A stretch of 64,000 bases of DNA from RDYZ01 sp964518905 (GTDB lineage: Bacteria; Cyanobacteriota; Cyanobacteriia; Cyanobacteriales; Geitlerinemataceae): contig CAZFJL010000024.1 in NCBI GenBank assembly GCA_964518905.1, positions 1 to 64,000 on the forward strand, given 5' to 3'. Of the stretch, positions 43,543-51,921 are shown in pieces. Under the pieces are notes generated by a model. The model was not told the DNA's origin. It saw nothing but the letters and a program-made list of their open reading frames with translations, and searched no databases. Each line of letters begins with the position of its first letter. The stretch's first letter is position 1. The translations under genes and the position numbers were made by a program.

Positions 43543-44667
43543 ATGAAAACGCTAAAGTTCAAGTTCTACAGACACAAGCGGAATCGGTTTCTCAAGCGGA
43601 CAATTAACGCCGCCGGTTTTATCTATAACCATTGTATCGCCCTACACAAACGGTACTACCGAATGTGGGGAAAGCATTTGAACTGTGCGAAACTTCAATC
43701 TCATATTGCTAAACTCAGAAAGCGTAATTCTTTCTGGCGATCAGTTGGCTCTCAAGCGGTGCAGAATATTTGTCAACGTATTGAGAAAGCATACCAACTA
43801 TTTTTTAAACACCATAAAAAAGGAGTTAGACCGCCAAGATTTAAGAAGATCAGACGATACAAGTCCTTTACACTGAAACAAACAGGCTATAAGTTCTTGG
43901 GCGGTAATCGTATCAAGATTGGTCGCAGGATCTATCAGTATTGGAACTCTAGAGAAATAGTTGGAAACGTTAAGACCGTAACCATCAAACGAACTCCCTT
44001 GGGGGAATTATTTATGGTTGTAGTCGTTGACAGCGTTGATCAACCTGAAGTTAAATTCGAGCCGAGTCGCATCGCTGGGTTTGATTTTGGGTTAAAAATG
44101 TTCCTGACTTGCTCGGATGGTTCCAAGATTGAATCCCCGCAGTTTCTTCAGCGATCGCTTCATACCATCAAACAAGCCTATCGGCAGCATTCTAAAAAAC
44201 AAGTAGGTTCTGCTAATCGAGAGCGAGCTAGAAAGAACTTGGTTCGCCAACACGAAAAGGTGGTTAACCGACGGACAGATTGGTTCTGGAAGCTGGCTCA
44301 CAATTTAACCGATAGGTTCGACTTGCTATGCTTTGAGACTCTGAATCTCAAGGGGATGCAGCGTCTCTGGGGTCGGAAAGTTTCGGATTTGGCGTTTGCT
44401 AATTTTCTGGAAATTCTAGAGTGGGTCGCTTTGAAGAAAGGCAAAGAAGTGGTTTTTATTGATCGCTGGTATCCGTCCTCGAAAACTTGCTCCCATTGCG
44501 GTCATGTTCTAGATAGCCTTGATTTATCGGTGCGATCGTGGCGTTGTCCCTCGTGTCAGGTGGTCAATGGCCGAGATGAAAATGCGGCTAAGAATATCAA
44601 AGCGGTTGGGGCATCAACCGTTAAGTTAGGCGATGTTAGACAGGCTGTGCCTGCTTTTGCTGTTTGA
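43543..44667 (+). CDS. tnpB: TnpB (IS200/IS605-type RNA-guided nuclease)
   Basis: A 374-residue OrfB/TnpB protein of the type associated with IS200/IS605 elements and now known as an RNA-guided DNA nuclease. RuvC residues are in place: Asp in IAGFDFGLK, Glu in LLCFETLNLKGM, and Asp in NGRDENAAKNI. The zinc finger CSHCG...CPSC lies between the last two. No TnpA is adjacent, so the element is IS1341-like (TnpB only). A conserved right-end hairpin follows at 44673-44708. The frame looks intact, with no stops. DNA use is less GC-rich than in neighbouring genes, which fits transfer. Confidence 0.93.
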   Translation: MKTLKFKFYRHKRNRFLKRTINAAGFIYNHCIALHKRYYRMWGKHLNCAKLQSHIAKLRKRNSFWRSVGSQAVQNICQRIEKAYQLFFKHHKKGVRPPRFKKIRRYKSFTLKQTGYKFLGGNRIKIGRRIYQYWNSREIVGNVKTVTIKRTPLGELFMVVVVDSVDQPEVKFEPSRIAGFDFGLKMFLTCSDGSKIESPQFLQRSLHTIKQAYRQHSKKQVGSANRERARKNLVRQHEKVVNRRTDWFWKLAHNLTDRFDLLCFETLNLKGMQRLWGRKVSDLAFANFLEILEWVALKKGKEVVFIDRWYPSSKTCSHCGHVLDSLDLSVRSWRCPSCQVVNGRDENAAKNIKAVGASTVKLGDVRQAVPAFAV

Positions 44668-44672
44668 GCTTA

Positions 44673-44708
44673 GAATCCCCTCGCCTTTAGGCCGGGGAGT
44701 ATGTCAAG
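44673..44708 (+). mobile_element. TnpB element right end / guide-RNA scaffold end
   Basis: GAATCCCCTCGCCTTTAGGC followed by CGGGGAGTATGTCAAG. The stem CCCC-CGCC/GGC-GGGG is the typical right-end hairpin. In related systems the omega RNA spans the end of tnpB and this hairpin, and the guide is read from the flank just after it. The same hairpin recurs at 46189-46222. Confidence 0.75.
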
Positions 44709-44884
44709 AGGTTTCGATCGAGCCTCGATCGCAATCTTGAGACGGAAATGACTGCAAAGGTATGGTAATTGTGTCTGAATTTTGACTTAAGCCGGTTTGA
44801 GTTTGTGAATTTCGAGTGATCGAGCCAGCGCGACGCCATTTAATCAGGTTAATCAGGACTGATGCACTTCGCGTGCAGATGATC

Positions 44885-46102
44885 TCAAACGATCGCATCC
44901 CACAGTAAGCCCAAGGCTGCACCGCCAGGAACAAGCATCCATGTCGGTGTTTTGTAGCGCAAAATCGCGACCAAGGCCGCACCGCCGATCGCCACCACAA
45001 ACAGCGACGCCGCGATCGAGGGCTGCACAAACGCTGATCGCGCCAAAGGCAACATCGACGCCGCGATCGTTCCCAGCACCGCAGGCGTCACCCCTTGCAA
45101 AAAAGCTTTGACGCGATCGTTGTTCGTTAACCGACGCAGCAGCGGAGCCGCCAAAATAATGAACCCAAACGACGGCGCAAAAATCGCCACGGTGGACACC
45201 AGCGCCCCGAGAAATCCCGCCACTTTGTAGCCCACAAACGCCGCCGTCAGCACCACCGGCCCCGGCGACAACTGCCCGATCGCCACGCCGCTGATAAATT
45301 CATCGATCGTCAGCCAGTGGAAACGATCGACCACTTCCGACTCCAACAGCGGAATAATCGTCAGTCCGCCGCCAAAAATGGCGCTACCGGCCTTGAGGAA
45401 AAAACCCGCCAGCGGTAGGGCAAAATCTGCGATTCGATCGCCGCCCCAAAAACTCGCCACGGTCAACGCTTCGGGAAGTCCGGTTGTGATCGTCAGGAAC
45501 GGCGAGAGGGTTTGAACGCCCGCCAATGGCAACAGCCACGCGCTCTGATTCTGATCCGATCGGGAACGGTTCGAGATCGCGGCCAGCAGCAGCCCGATCG
45601 CGCCCGCCATCAGAAAAATCCACGGCACATCGATCAGGGCGATCGCCGCCAAACCAAACGCCCCGATCGCGATCGCCCAGTGCGCCGGATGCTTGATCGC
45701 CTTGCGGCTCAACTTCCAGCAAAACGCCGCCACGATCGCCACCACCACCGGAAAAATCCCCAGAAACAGCGCATCGAGCTGCGGCACGCCCTGCCAGCGA
45801 AAGTATCCCCAGGACAGGCCGACGACGATCAAAAACGCAGGCGCGATGAAGCTCAGACCCGCGACGATCGCCCCGATCGTGCCCGATCGCACATAGCCGA
45901 TATAAATCCCCATCTGCGTCGAAGCAGGCCCCGGCAAAAGCTCACAGACCGCTAACCCCTGAGCAAATTCCTCCGGAGTCAGCCAGCCGCGCCGCACCAC
46001 CGCCTCATCGTTCTGCATCGCGATATGCGCCTGGGGGCCACCAAACCCCACCGTCCCCAAGCGTAGAAATAACCGCGCCAGCTCCATTAATCGCTGTGTC
46101 AT
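44885..46102 (-). CDS. chrA: Chromate transporter ChrA
   Basis: A 405-residue CHR-family protein from the ATG giving MTQRLMELARLF. The longer reading would run through a repeat-derived insertion. It has two homologous halves: the first has LRLGTVGFGGPQAHIAM and LAVCELLPGPASTQ, and the second has FFLKAGSAIFGGGLTIIP and GVAIGQLSPGPVVLTAAFVGY. About 10-12 transmembrane segments are visible. Family members export chromate or import sulfate-like anions, so the physiological role here may differ. A non-autonomous IS605-type repeat sits in its promoter region. Confidence 0.9.
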   Translation of the reverse strand: MTQRLMELARLFLRLGTVGFGGPQAHIAMQNDEAVVRRGWLTPEEFAQGLAVCELLPGPASTQMGIYIGYVRSGTIGAIVAGLSFIAPAFLIVVGLSWGYFRWQGVPQLDALFLGIFPVVVAIVAAFCWKLSRKAIKHPAHWAIAIGAFGLAAIALIDVPWIFLMAGAIGLLLAAISNRSRSDQNQSAWLLPLAGVQTLSPFLTITTGLPEALTVASFWGGDRIADFALPLAGFFLKAGSAIFGGGLTIIPLLESEVVDRFHWLTIDEFISGVAIGQLSPGPVVLTAAFVGYKVAGFLGALVSTVAIFAPSFGFIILAAPLLRRLTNNDRVKAFLQGVTPAVLGTIAASMLPLARSAFVQPSIAASLFVVAIGGAALVAILRYKTPTWMLVPGGAALGLLWDAIV

Positions 46103-46121
46103 CAGAATCTGTATTGTGGCA

Positions 46122-46222
46122 CTGTGGCTCAAAGCCACAGAATACTTTGACCCGTTTCGCTTGGGGTTATGTGGTTTCGTTGAACCAAGAATCCCCACGC
46201 CTTTAGGCTGGGGAGTGTCAAG
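46122..46222. mobile_element. Probable palindrome-associated (non-autonomous IS605-like) element
   Basis: A second copy of the TnpB right-end hairpin, GAATCCCCACGCCTTTAGGC plus TGGGGAGTGTCAAG, lies at 46189-46222 with no transposase. About 50 bp to the left is a perfect hairpin CTGTGGCT-CAA-AGCCACAG at 46122-46140, which could be the left end. Together they look like a short element mobilised in trans. It lies 20 bp before chrA. Confidence 0.6.
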
Positions 46223-46231
46223 CTTTGCGTC

Positions 46232-46564
46232 TTAATCCGCTGCATCATCATCCCCCTGATCCTCGATCGCCGCGACCTGAGCATTGAGATAGTCAATCAG
46301 CTCATAAATCCGCATCTTCGGGATATAAGGCCAGCCGCCTTCAGCTTCCATTTCCCGCAACAGCGCATAGAGTTCCTGACGACTATTGGGCAAACTCGGA
46401 ACAAAATAATCGTTAAACGTACTGCGATGTAATTGCTCGATGACGCGTAGCAACGACAGCAGCGCTGCCGTATCTTGCCCACAACTCTCGATCGCGGCCT
46501 CAACTCGCTGCGTGATGTCTTGGCAGCGTTCAGGCAAGCTCAATTCACGGTGATCAGGTTCCAT
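46232..46564 (-). CDS. Conserved hypothetical protein (110 aa)
   Basis: A 110-residue protein from the ATG giving MEPDHRELS. It is helical and acidic, with LPERCQDITQRVEAAIESC, LLRVIEQLHRSTFND, then LYALLREMEAEGGWPYIPKMRIYELIDYLN. I do not recognise the family, but the pattern recurs in cyanobacterial hypotheticals. It has no signal or membrane segment. It is alone between the element upstream of chrA and dnaK. Confidence 0.62.
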   Translation of the reverse strand: MEPDHRELSLPERCQDITQRVEAAIESCGQDTAALLSLLRVIEQLHRSTFNDYFVPSLPNSRQELYALLREMEAEGGWPYIPKMRIYELIDYLNAQVAAIEDQGDDDAAD

Positions 46565-47203
46565 GGACAATACAGAAATAAATAAGGGTTGATTAAGGAA
46601 GTGTAGAAGGATTGCCGAGATTCAGGCCAAGGACGATGCACACACGCGACGCCAGGACGTTGCTAGATATCGCAGTGTGTAAAGAACGGAGGAGAAGCGT
46701 AAGAGCGTAGGCGTTCACGATATAACGGGAGTCTCACGACTCATCGTGCCCCTCGCGCCGTTGTCTCAGATCTAGATCGCTTTGGTTCTCAATAACGGAT
46801 GATTGAGACTATCTACATCGTTTAAGTGCCTTTAGACTCTATTAAGCAGTAGGTTTGTCCTTCGATCTTACCCTTACTCGTTAAATCACAGCTTTACGGC
46901 TGTATTTGGATTGCCTTTTATCTCTAAACGTAGGATCGATCGGCATGATGAACGACCTGATGAACACAGATCGGTATCGTTAGTAACCGAAATTTAGCCC
47001 CCCGCTCAAGAGCCTTACATCAGGGTATGGTTCAATCTCAACGACGAGTCCGTAGATTTACCCTTAACATTAGTTGAGTTGGTACTATCTAAGTCCGTCG
47101 GTACGTTTGCTATACCTCGAAGGGTTGTACCCAATCCGACGCACGAAAAACAGACACTATTCGCACGACTCGCGATCGCACGATCGCCCGCAGCACGACA
47201 ACC
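46565..47203. other. 640-bp region upstream of dnaK
   Basis: I see no gene. This must hold the dnaK promoter and leader. I looked for the CIRCE operator (TTAGCACTC-N9-GAGTGCTAA) and did not see it. A purine-poor stretch near 46800-46960 could be a leader, with no recognisable structure. Confidence 0.5.
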
Positions 47204-49291
47204 ATGGGAAAAGTAGTTGGCATTGACCTCGGAACCACAAACTCGGTTGTCGCCGTGATGGAAGGCGGCAAGCCGATCGCGATCGCCAACGCCGAAGGTA
47301 TGCGCACGACCCCATCCGTGGTCGGCTTTAGCAAAGATGGCGAGCGTCTCGTTGGTCAGCTCGCTCGCCGCCAATCCGTCCTCAACCCGCAAAACACGTT
47401 CTATGCGGTGAAGCGGTTTATGGGGCGGAAGTATAGCGAACTTGACGAGGTCTCGAAACGGGTTCCGTACACCATTCGCCGGGATCAGTACGGCAACGTC
47501 AAAGTAGCCTGTCCCCGGATGCGGAAGGATTTCGCACCCGAGGAAATTTCGGCGATGATTTTGCGTAAACTCGCCGACGAAGCCCAGCGCTACCTCGGCG
47601 AAGAGGTCACAGGCGCGGTGGTCACGGTTCCGGCTTACTTTAACGATTCCCAACGGCAGGCCACACGGGATGCCGGACGCATCGCCGGACTCGACATCAA
47701 ACGCATCCTCAACGAGCCGACGGCGGCGTCGCTGGCCTACGGTTTGGATAATCGCGCCAATCAGACGATTTTGGTGGTGGATCTGGGCGGTGGTACGTTT
47801 GATGTGTCGGTGCTGGATGTGGGGGATGGGGTGTTTGAGGTGCGATCGACCAGTGGCGATACACAGCTTGGCGGGAACGATTTTGATAAAAAAATTGTGG
47901 ATTGGCTAGCCGAGGCGTTTTTAGCCAAAGAAGGGATTGATTTACGTCGCGATCGCCAGTCGCTCCAGCGCCTCAACGAAGCCGCCGAAAAAGCCAAAAT
48001 CGAACTTAGCGGCGTCGGCGTCACCGATATCAATTTGCCGTTCATCACCGCCACGGAAGACGGCCCGAAACACATCGAAACCCGCCTGACGCGCGGCGAG
48101 CTGGAATCGATGTGCGAAGACCTCGTGCGCCGTCTGCGGATTCCGATTAAGCAAGCGGTACTCGATGCCGAGTTGCATCCACGCGATATCGATGAAGTCG
48201 TGCTGGTCGGCGGTTCGACGCGGATGCCGATGGTGCAAAATCTGGTCAAAACTCTAATTCGTAAGGAACCGAGCCAAAATGTGAACCCGGATGAGGTGGT
48301 GGCCGTTGGTGCGGCGATTCAGGCCGGGATTTTGGAAGGGGAAGTGTCGGATGTGTTGCTGCTCGATGTGACGCCGCTGTCGGTGGGTCTAGAGACGATC
48401 GGCGGCGTCATGAAAAAGCTGATCCCGCGTAATACCACGATTCCGGTGCGGCGATCGGATATCTTCTCGACTTCGGAAAACAATCAAAGCCAGGTGGAAA
48501 TCCACGTGGTGCAGGGCGAGCGGGAAATGGCTGCCGATAATAAATCCCTGGGTCGGTTTATGCTGTCGGGGATTCCGCCCGCGCCGCGTGGTATTCCCCA
48601 GGTGCAAGTCTCGTTTGATGTGGACGCGAACGGCATTTTGCAGGTGAGCGCCCTCGATCGCTCCACCGGTCGCGAGCAAAGTGTCACGATTCAAGGGGCT
48701 TCGACCCTGACCGAGCGGGAAATCGGGCAGGCGATCCAACAAGCCGAAGAATTCGCCGATACCGATCGCCTGCGTCGCGAAAAGATCGATCGCCGCAACC
48801 GTGCCGAAGCCCTCGCCACCCGTGCCGAGCGCGAACTGCGATCGGTTGCCCTCGATTTCGGCTTGCAGTTCGCCCAGGGACAGCGTCGCCGCATCGATAT
48901 CCTCGTCCAAGAACTACGCGACAGCCTCAGCCGCAATGACGAGCGCGGCATTGATCTCAATTCCGCCAGTCTCCAGGACGCGATGTACGAGCTGAATCGC
49001 GAGGTCTCGGAGTTTCTTGGTAATGAAGAAGGCGAAGGCATTATCGACACCATTCGCCGGACATTTGCCGGTGATGATGATCCGAATTTTGGCTTTGAAG
49101 AGCGATCGCCCCGCCTGGGACGCCCGCGCTTTGATGAAAGTCCCTACGACGATCGACCGTACGATCGCCCTGCCCGCCCCGGTCGTCGTCCGGGCGATCG
49201 TGGCGATCGACCCGGCGGGCGTCCTCCCTCCCGAGTGCCTCGCACGAATGCCTACGACGAAGACTGGGGCGATGAGGATGATTGGTTCTAA
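47204..49291 (+). CDS. dnaK: Hsp70 chaperone DnaK (cyanobacterial paralogue type)
   Basis: An ATP-driven chaperone of 695 residues. The nucleotide-binding domain is complete: VVGIDLGTTNSVVAVMEGG, VTVPAYFNDSQRQATRDAGRIAGL, ILVVDLGGGTFDVSVLD, LVGGSTRMPMVQ. The substrate domain includes LLLDVTPLSVGLETIGGVM and FDVDANGILQVSALD. The lid is shorter than in classic DnaK, and the last 60 residues are rich in Arg, Pro, Gly and Asp, ending DDWF. This end type fits the DnaK1 or DnaK3 paralogue group in cyanobacteria rather than DnaK2. No grpE or dnaJ is adjacent, but a GrpE-like fusion is at 13896. Confidence 0.93.
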   Translation: MGKVVGIDLGTTNSVVAVMEGGKPIAIANAEGMRTTPSVVGFSKDGERLVGQLARRQSVLNPQNTFYAVKRFMGRKYSELDEVSKRVPYTIRRDQYGNVKVACPRMRKDFAPEEISAMILRKLADEAQRYLGEEVTGAVVTVPAYFNDSQRQATRDAGRIAGLDIKRILNEPTAASLAYGLDNRANQTILVVDLGGGTFDVSVLDVGDGVFEVRSTSGDTQLGGNDFDKKIVDWLAEAFLAKEGIDLRRDRQSLQRLNEAAEKAKIELSGVGVTDINLPFITATEDGPKHIETRLTRGELESMCEDLVRRLRIPIKQAVLDAELHPRDIDEVVLVGGSTRMPMVQNLVKTLIRKEPSQNVNPDEVVAVGAAIQAGILEGEVSDVLLLDVTPLSVGLETIGGVMKKLIPRNTTIPVRRSDIFSTSENNQSQVEIHVVQGEREMAADNKSLGRFMLSGIPPAPRGIPQVQVSFDVDANGILQVSALDRSTGREQSVTIQGASTLTEREIGQAIQQAEEFADTDRLRREKIDRRNRAEALATRAERELRSVALDFGLQFAQGQRRRIDILVQELRDSLSRNDERGIDLNSASLQDAMYELNREVSEFLGNEEGEGIIDTIRRTFAGDDDPNFGFEERSPRLGRPRFDESPYDDRPYDRPARPGRRPGDRGDRPGGRPPSRVPRTNAYDEDWGDEDDWF

Positions 49292-49370
49292 CGGCTTGAA
49301 CCGAACCTAAAGCGTTCACGAAAAACAAGATGCCAGTTCTGCCGTTGAGACGCTGCGGCAGCCACACTAG

Positions 49371-49432
49371 AAACCGGGTTTCTTTCAATTTTCTGAACAT
49401 GTGTTTAGATTTTGTTCAGAAGCCCGGTTTTT
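49371..49432. terminator. Bidirectional terminator between dnaK and sufS
   Basis: AAACCGGG and CCCGGTTT pair at the ends, with TTCTGAAC and GTTCAGAA as an inner stem. On the plus strand it is followed by TTTTTAA. It lies between convergent genes. Confidence 0.75.
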
Positions 49433-49447
49433 AAACGCTGGTTGCCT

Positions 49448-50722
49448 TCAGCCCATAATGCGGGCGAAAAATTCGATCGTGTCTTTCAAGGCCGCCACGA
49501 ATAAATCGACATCTTGCTCAGTATTGTAAAAATACAAACTCGCCCGCGCCGTCGAGCTAATCTCAAACTGTTTATGCAGCGGCTGAGTGCAGTGATGCCC
49601 CGTCCGAATGGCAACACCGGACTCGTCAAGCAGTTGGGCGATGTCGTTGGCGTGGACAAGATCACAGGTAAACGCAGTCAGAGCCGCCCGTCCGCTGCCA
49701 TCGGCCTGCGGCTTGGGACCGTAAAACGTCAGTTGTGGGACGTCGGCTAATCGCTCAAACAGATATTTGCAAAGTTGATGCTCGTAGGCTTCGATCGCGT
49801 CCATGCCAATGTTTGACAGATAATCGATCGCCGCACCGAGGGCGATCGCTTCACCGATCGCCGGAGTTCCCGCCTCAAATTTATGGGGCAATCCGGCATA
49901 GGTAGACTGTTCCAGTTCCACCTCAGCAATCATTTCTCCCCCGCCTAAAAACGGCGGCATCGCTTCGAGAATCGCCTCGGTTCCGTAAAGGAAGCCGATC
50001 CCTGTCGGGGCGCACATTTTATGTCCCGAAGCCACCAGCCAATCGCAGCCGATTGCCTGGACATCCAGCGCCATATGCGGCGCACTTTGGCAGGCATCGA
50101 TCAAGACCTTTACGCCCTGAGCGTGACTGAGCTTAACGATTTCCTTGATCGGATTAATACAGCCGAGGGTATTGGAAACGTGGACGATCGACACAAGTTT
50201 GGTGCGATCGCTCAGTAACGATTTGAACTGATCGAGGTCAAATTCTTGAGTTTCCGTCAGACCGACAAATTTCAACACCGCGCCCGTGCGTTGCGCTAGC
50301 ATCTGCCACGGAACCAGGTTACTGTGATGCTCCATCACCGACAGAATGATTTCATCACCGGCCTGGATGGCGCTGTTTCCCCAGGCGTAGGCGACGAGGT
50401 TGATCGCTTCGCTGGCATTACGCGTGAAGACGATTTCGTTGCGCGATCGGGCATTGACGAACGCCGCAACCTTGTCGCGAGCGGCTTCATACGCCTCGGT
50501 GGCGCGAGCGCTGAGGGTGTGAATACCGCGATGGACGTTGGAGTTGTCGCGCGTGTAGTAATGCGCGATCGCGTCGAGTACCGCCTGGGGTTTCTGGGAG
50601 GTCGCGGCATTGTCGAGATACACCAGGGGCTGACCGTTAATCGTCTGATCGAGGATCGGGAAATCAGATCGGAGGCGATCGCCGAGGGTGGTATTAAGCG
50701 GGGTCTCAGTGGCCAAGGTCAT
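49448..50722 (-). CDS. sufS: Group II cysteine desulfurase SufS
   Basis: This PLP enzyme removes sulfur from cysteine for Fe-S cluster assembly by the SUF system. It is 424 residues. Clear features are PLVYLDNAATSQKP at the start, EIVFTRNASEAINLVAY, the PLP Lys in VASGHKMCAPTGIGFLYG, and the active-site Cys loop VAIRTGHHCTQPLHK. These are SufS type rather than IscS type. The sufBCD genes are not in the window, although they often lie next to sufS in cyanobacteria. Confidence 0.95.
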   Translation of the reverse strand: MTLATETPLNTTLGDRLRSDFPILDQTINGQPLVYLDNAATSQKPQAVLDAIAHYYTRDNSNVHRGIHTLSARATEAYEAARDKVAAFVNARSRNEIVFTRNASEAINLVAYAWGNSAIQAGDEIILSVMEHHSNLVPWQMLAQRTGAVLKFVGLTETQEFDLDQFKSLLSDRTKLVSIVHVSNTLGCINPIKEIVKLSHAQGVKVLIDACQSAPHMALDVQAIGCDWLVASGHKMCAPTGIGFLYGTEAILEAMPPFLGGGEMIAEVELEQSTYAGLPHKFEAGTPAIGEAIALGAAIDYLSNIGMDAIEAYEHQLCKYLFERLADVPQLTFYGPKPQADGSGRAALTAFTCDLVHANDIAQLLDESGVAIRTGHHCTQPLHKQFEISSTARASLYFYNTEQDVDLFVAALKDTIEFFARIMG

Positions 50723-50813
50723 AGGACGCGATTAAACGATGCGAGGTCTTTAGGCTAACAGACAGAGCGCCAACGGGTTAAGCAACACACTGAGCAACCT
50801 ACCAAGCAATACT

Positions 50814-51773
50814 CTAGACAATTTCGTCCCACAGCGTTTCCAAGCTGTAGGGACTGCCGTCCATTGCCCAGAAGCTGCCGGACACGTAGCGATAGTGCCG
50901 ATCGAGCATCGCGATCTCAGTCAGGTCGGTTTCTGTCAATGTTATGTCCGCAGCGGCGAGGTTTTCCGCTTGTCGATCAGGGTTGGTGGATTTGGGAATG
51001 GCGGCGGTTCCACGGGCGATCGCCCAGGCGAGCAGCACTTGGGCGGGGGTAGCTTGGTGGCGATCGGCGATCGCGGCGATCGTCGGATTTTCGAGCAATA
51101 CCGGCTCGTCAGGTGCTTTGAAGGCATCGGGACGATCGCCCGATCCGAGGGGCGAATAGGCCGTGAGGTGGATGTTATTTGCCTTGCAAAAGTCCAGCAT
51201 GGCGGTTTGTTGCAAATGCGGATGCAGTTCGATTTGGTTTAGCTCCGGTGCAATCGTGGCCACCGCACAGAGCGCGGCGAGCTTATTAATGCTGAAGTTG
51301 GAAACGCCCAAATGACGACAAACGCCCACGTCTAGCAAGGCTTCCATCCCGCACCAAGTATCCGCGATCGGCTGTTCTTCCAGCGCAATCAAATCCGATC
51401 CCGTTTCTGGCAATAACTGGCCGTGGGGCAGACACACCGGCCAATGAATTAAATACAAATCCAGATAATCAAGCTGCAAATCAGCTAGGGTTTGATCGAT
51501 CGCCGATCGTACATGTTCCGGACGGTGGGAATCGTTCCACAATTTGGACGTGATCCACAGTTCCTCGCGGGTGACGATGCCTGTGCGAAAACAGTCACTC
51601 AGCGCCTGCCCGATCTCTGCCTCATTGCGATAAATCGCCGCGCAGTCAATGTGACGATAGCCCGCCGCGATCGCCGACTTCACCGCCGCCCCGACCTCAC
51701 CCGGCGCTGATTTCCAGGTTCCAAGACCTAGGATCGGCATCACATCATGGCCACGAAATTCGAGGGTTTTCAT
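50814..51773 (-). CDS. Aldo/keto reductase
   Basis: A 319-residue NADPH-dependent oxidoreductase from the ATG giving MKTLEFRG. The catalytic tetrad is in place: Asp and Tyr in HIDCAAIYRNE, Lys in ITSKLWND, and His in YLIHWPV. The cofactor segments AIPKSTNPDR and GVSNFSINKL match too. It belongs to the broad group that includes alcohol and aldose reductases. The substrate is not predictable. It is in a single-gene unit. Confidence 0.9.
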   Translation of the reverse strand: MKTLEFRGHDVMPILGLGTWKSAPGEVGAAVKSAIAAGYRHIDCAAIYRNEAEIGQALSDCFRTGIVTREELWITSKLWNDSHRPEHVRSAIDQTLADLQLDYLDLYLIHWPVCLPHGQLLPETGSDLIALEEQPIADTWCGMEALLDVGVCRHLGVSNFSINKLAALCAVATIAPELNQIELHPHLQQTAMLDFCKANNIHLTAYSPLGSGDRPDAFKAPDEPVLLENPTIAAIADRHQATPAQVLLAWAIARGTAAIPKSTNPDRQAENLAAADITLTETDLTEIAMLDRHYRYVSGSFWAMDGSPYSLETLWDEIV

Positions 51774-51843
51774 AGTGAAGGAGTTGTATTGACAGGGCTG
51801 ACGCAAACTGGGTTATAAGTCCGACTTCTCATCTTGTCTTGAG

Positions 51844-51885
51844 AACTGGAACGGCGAAGGCTCGTTCAGACGTTGGACTTCCGCG
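51844..51885. repeat. Dispersed repeat (GGACTTCTGCG family)
   Basis: AACTGGAACGGCGAAGGCTC, then GTTCAGACGTTGGACTTCC and GCG. It matches 38033-38074 with about ten differences. It lies between the aldo/keto reductase and kinase-TPR genes. Confidence 0.6.
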
Positions 51886-51921
51886 CCAAACCCGAGTGAT
51901 TCAGGTTGAATTGCGAATGAA

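Noticed and set aside
46565..47203. CIRCE operator before dnaK
   Set aside because: I did not see the TTAGCACTC-N9-GAGTGCTAA inverted repeat. Regulation must be by other means or is not visible.
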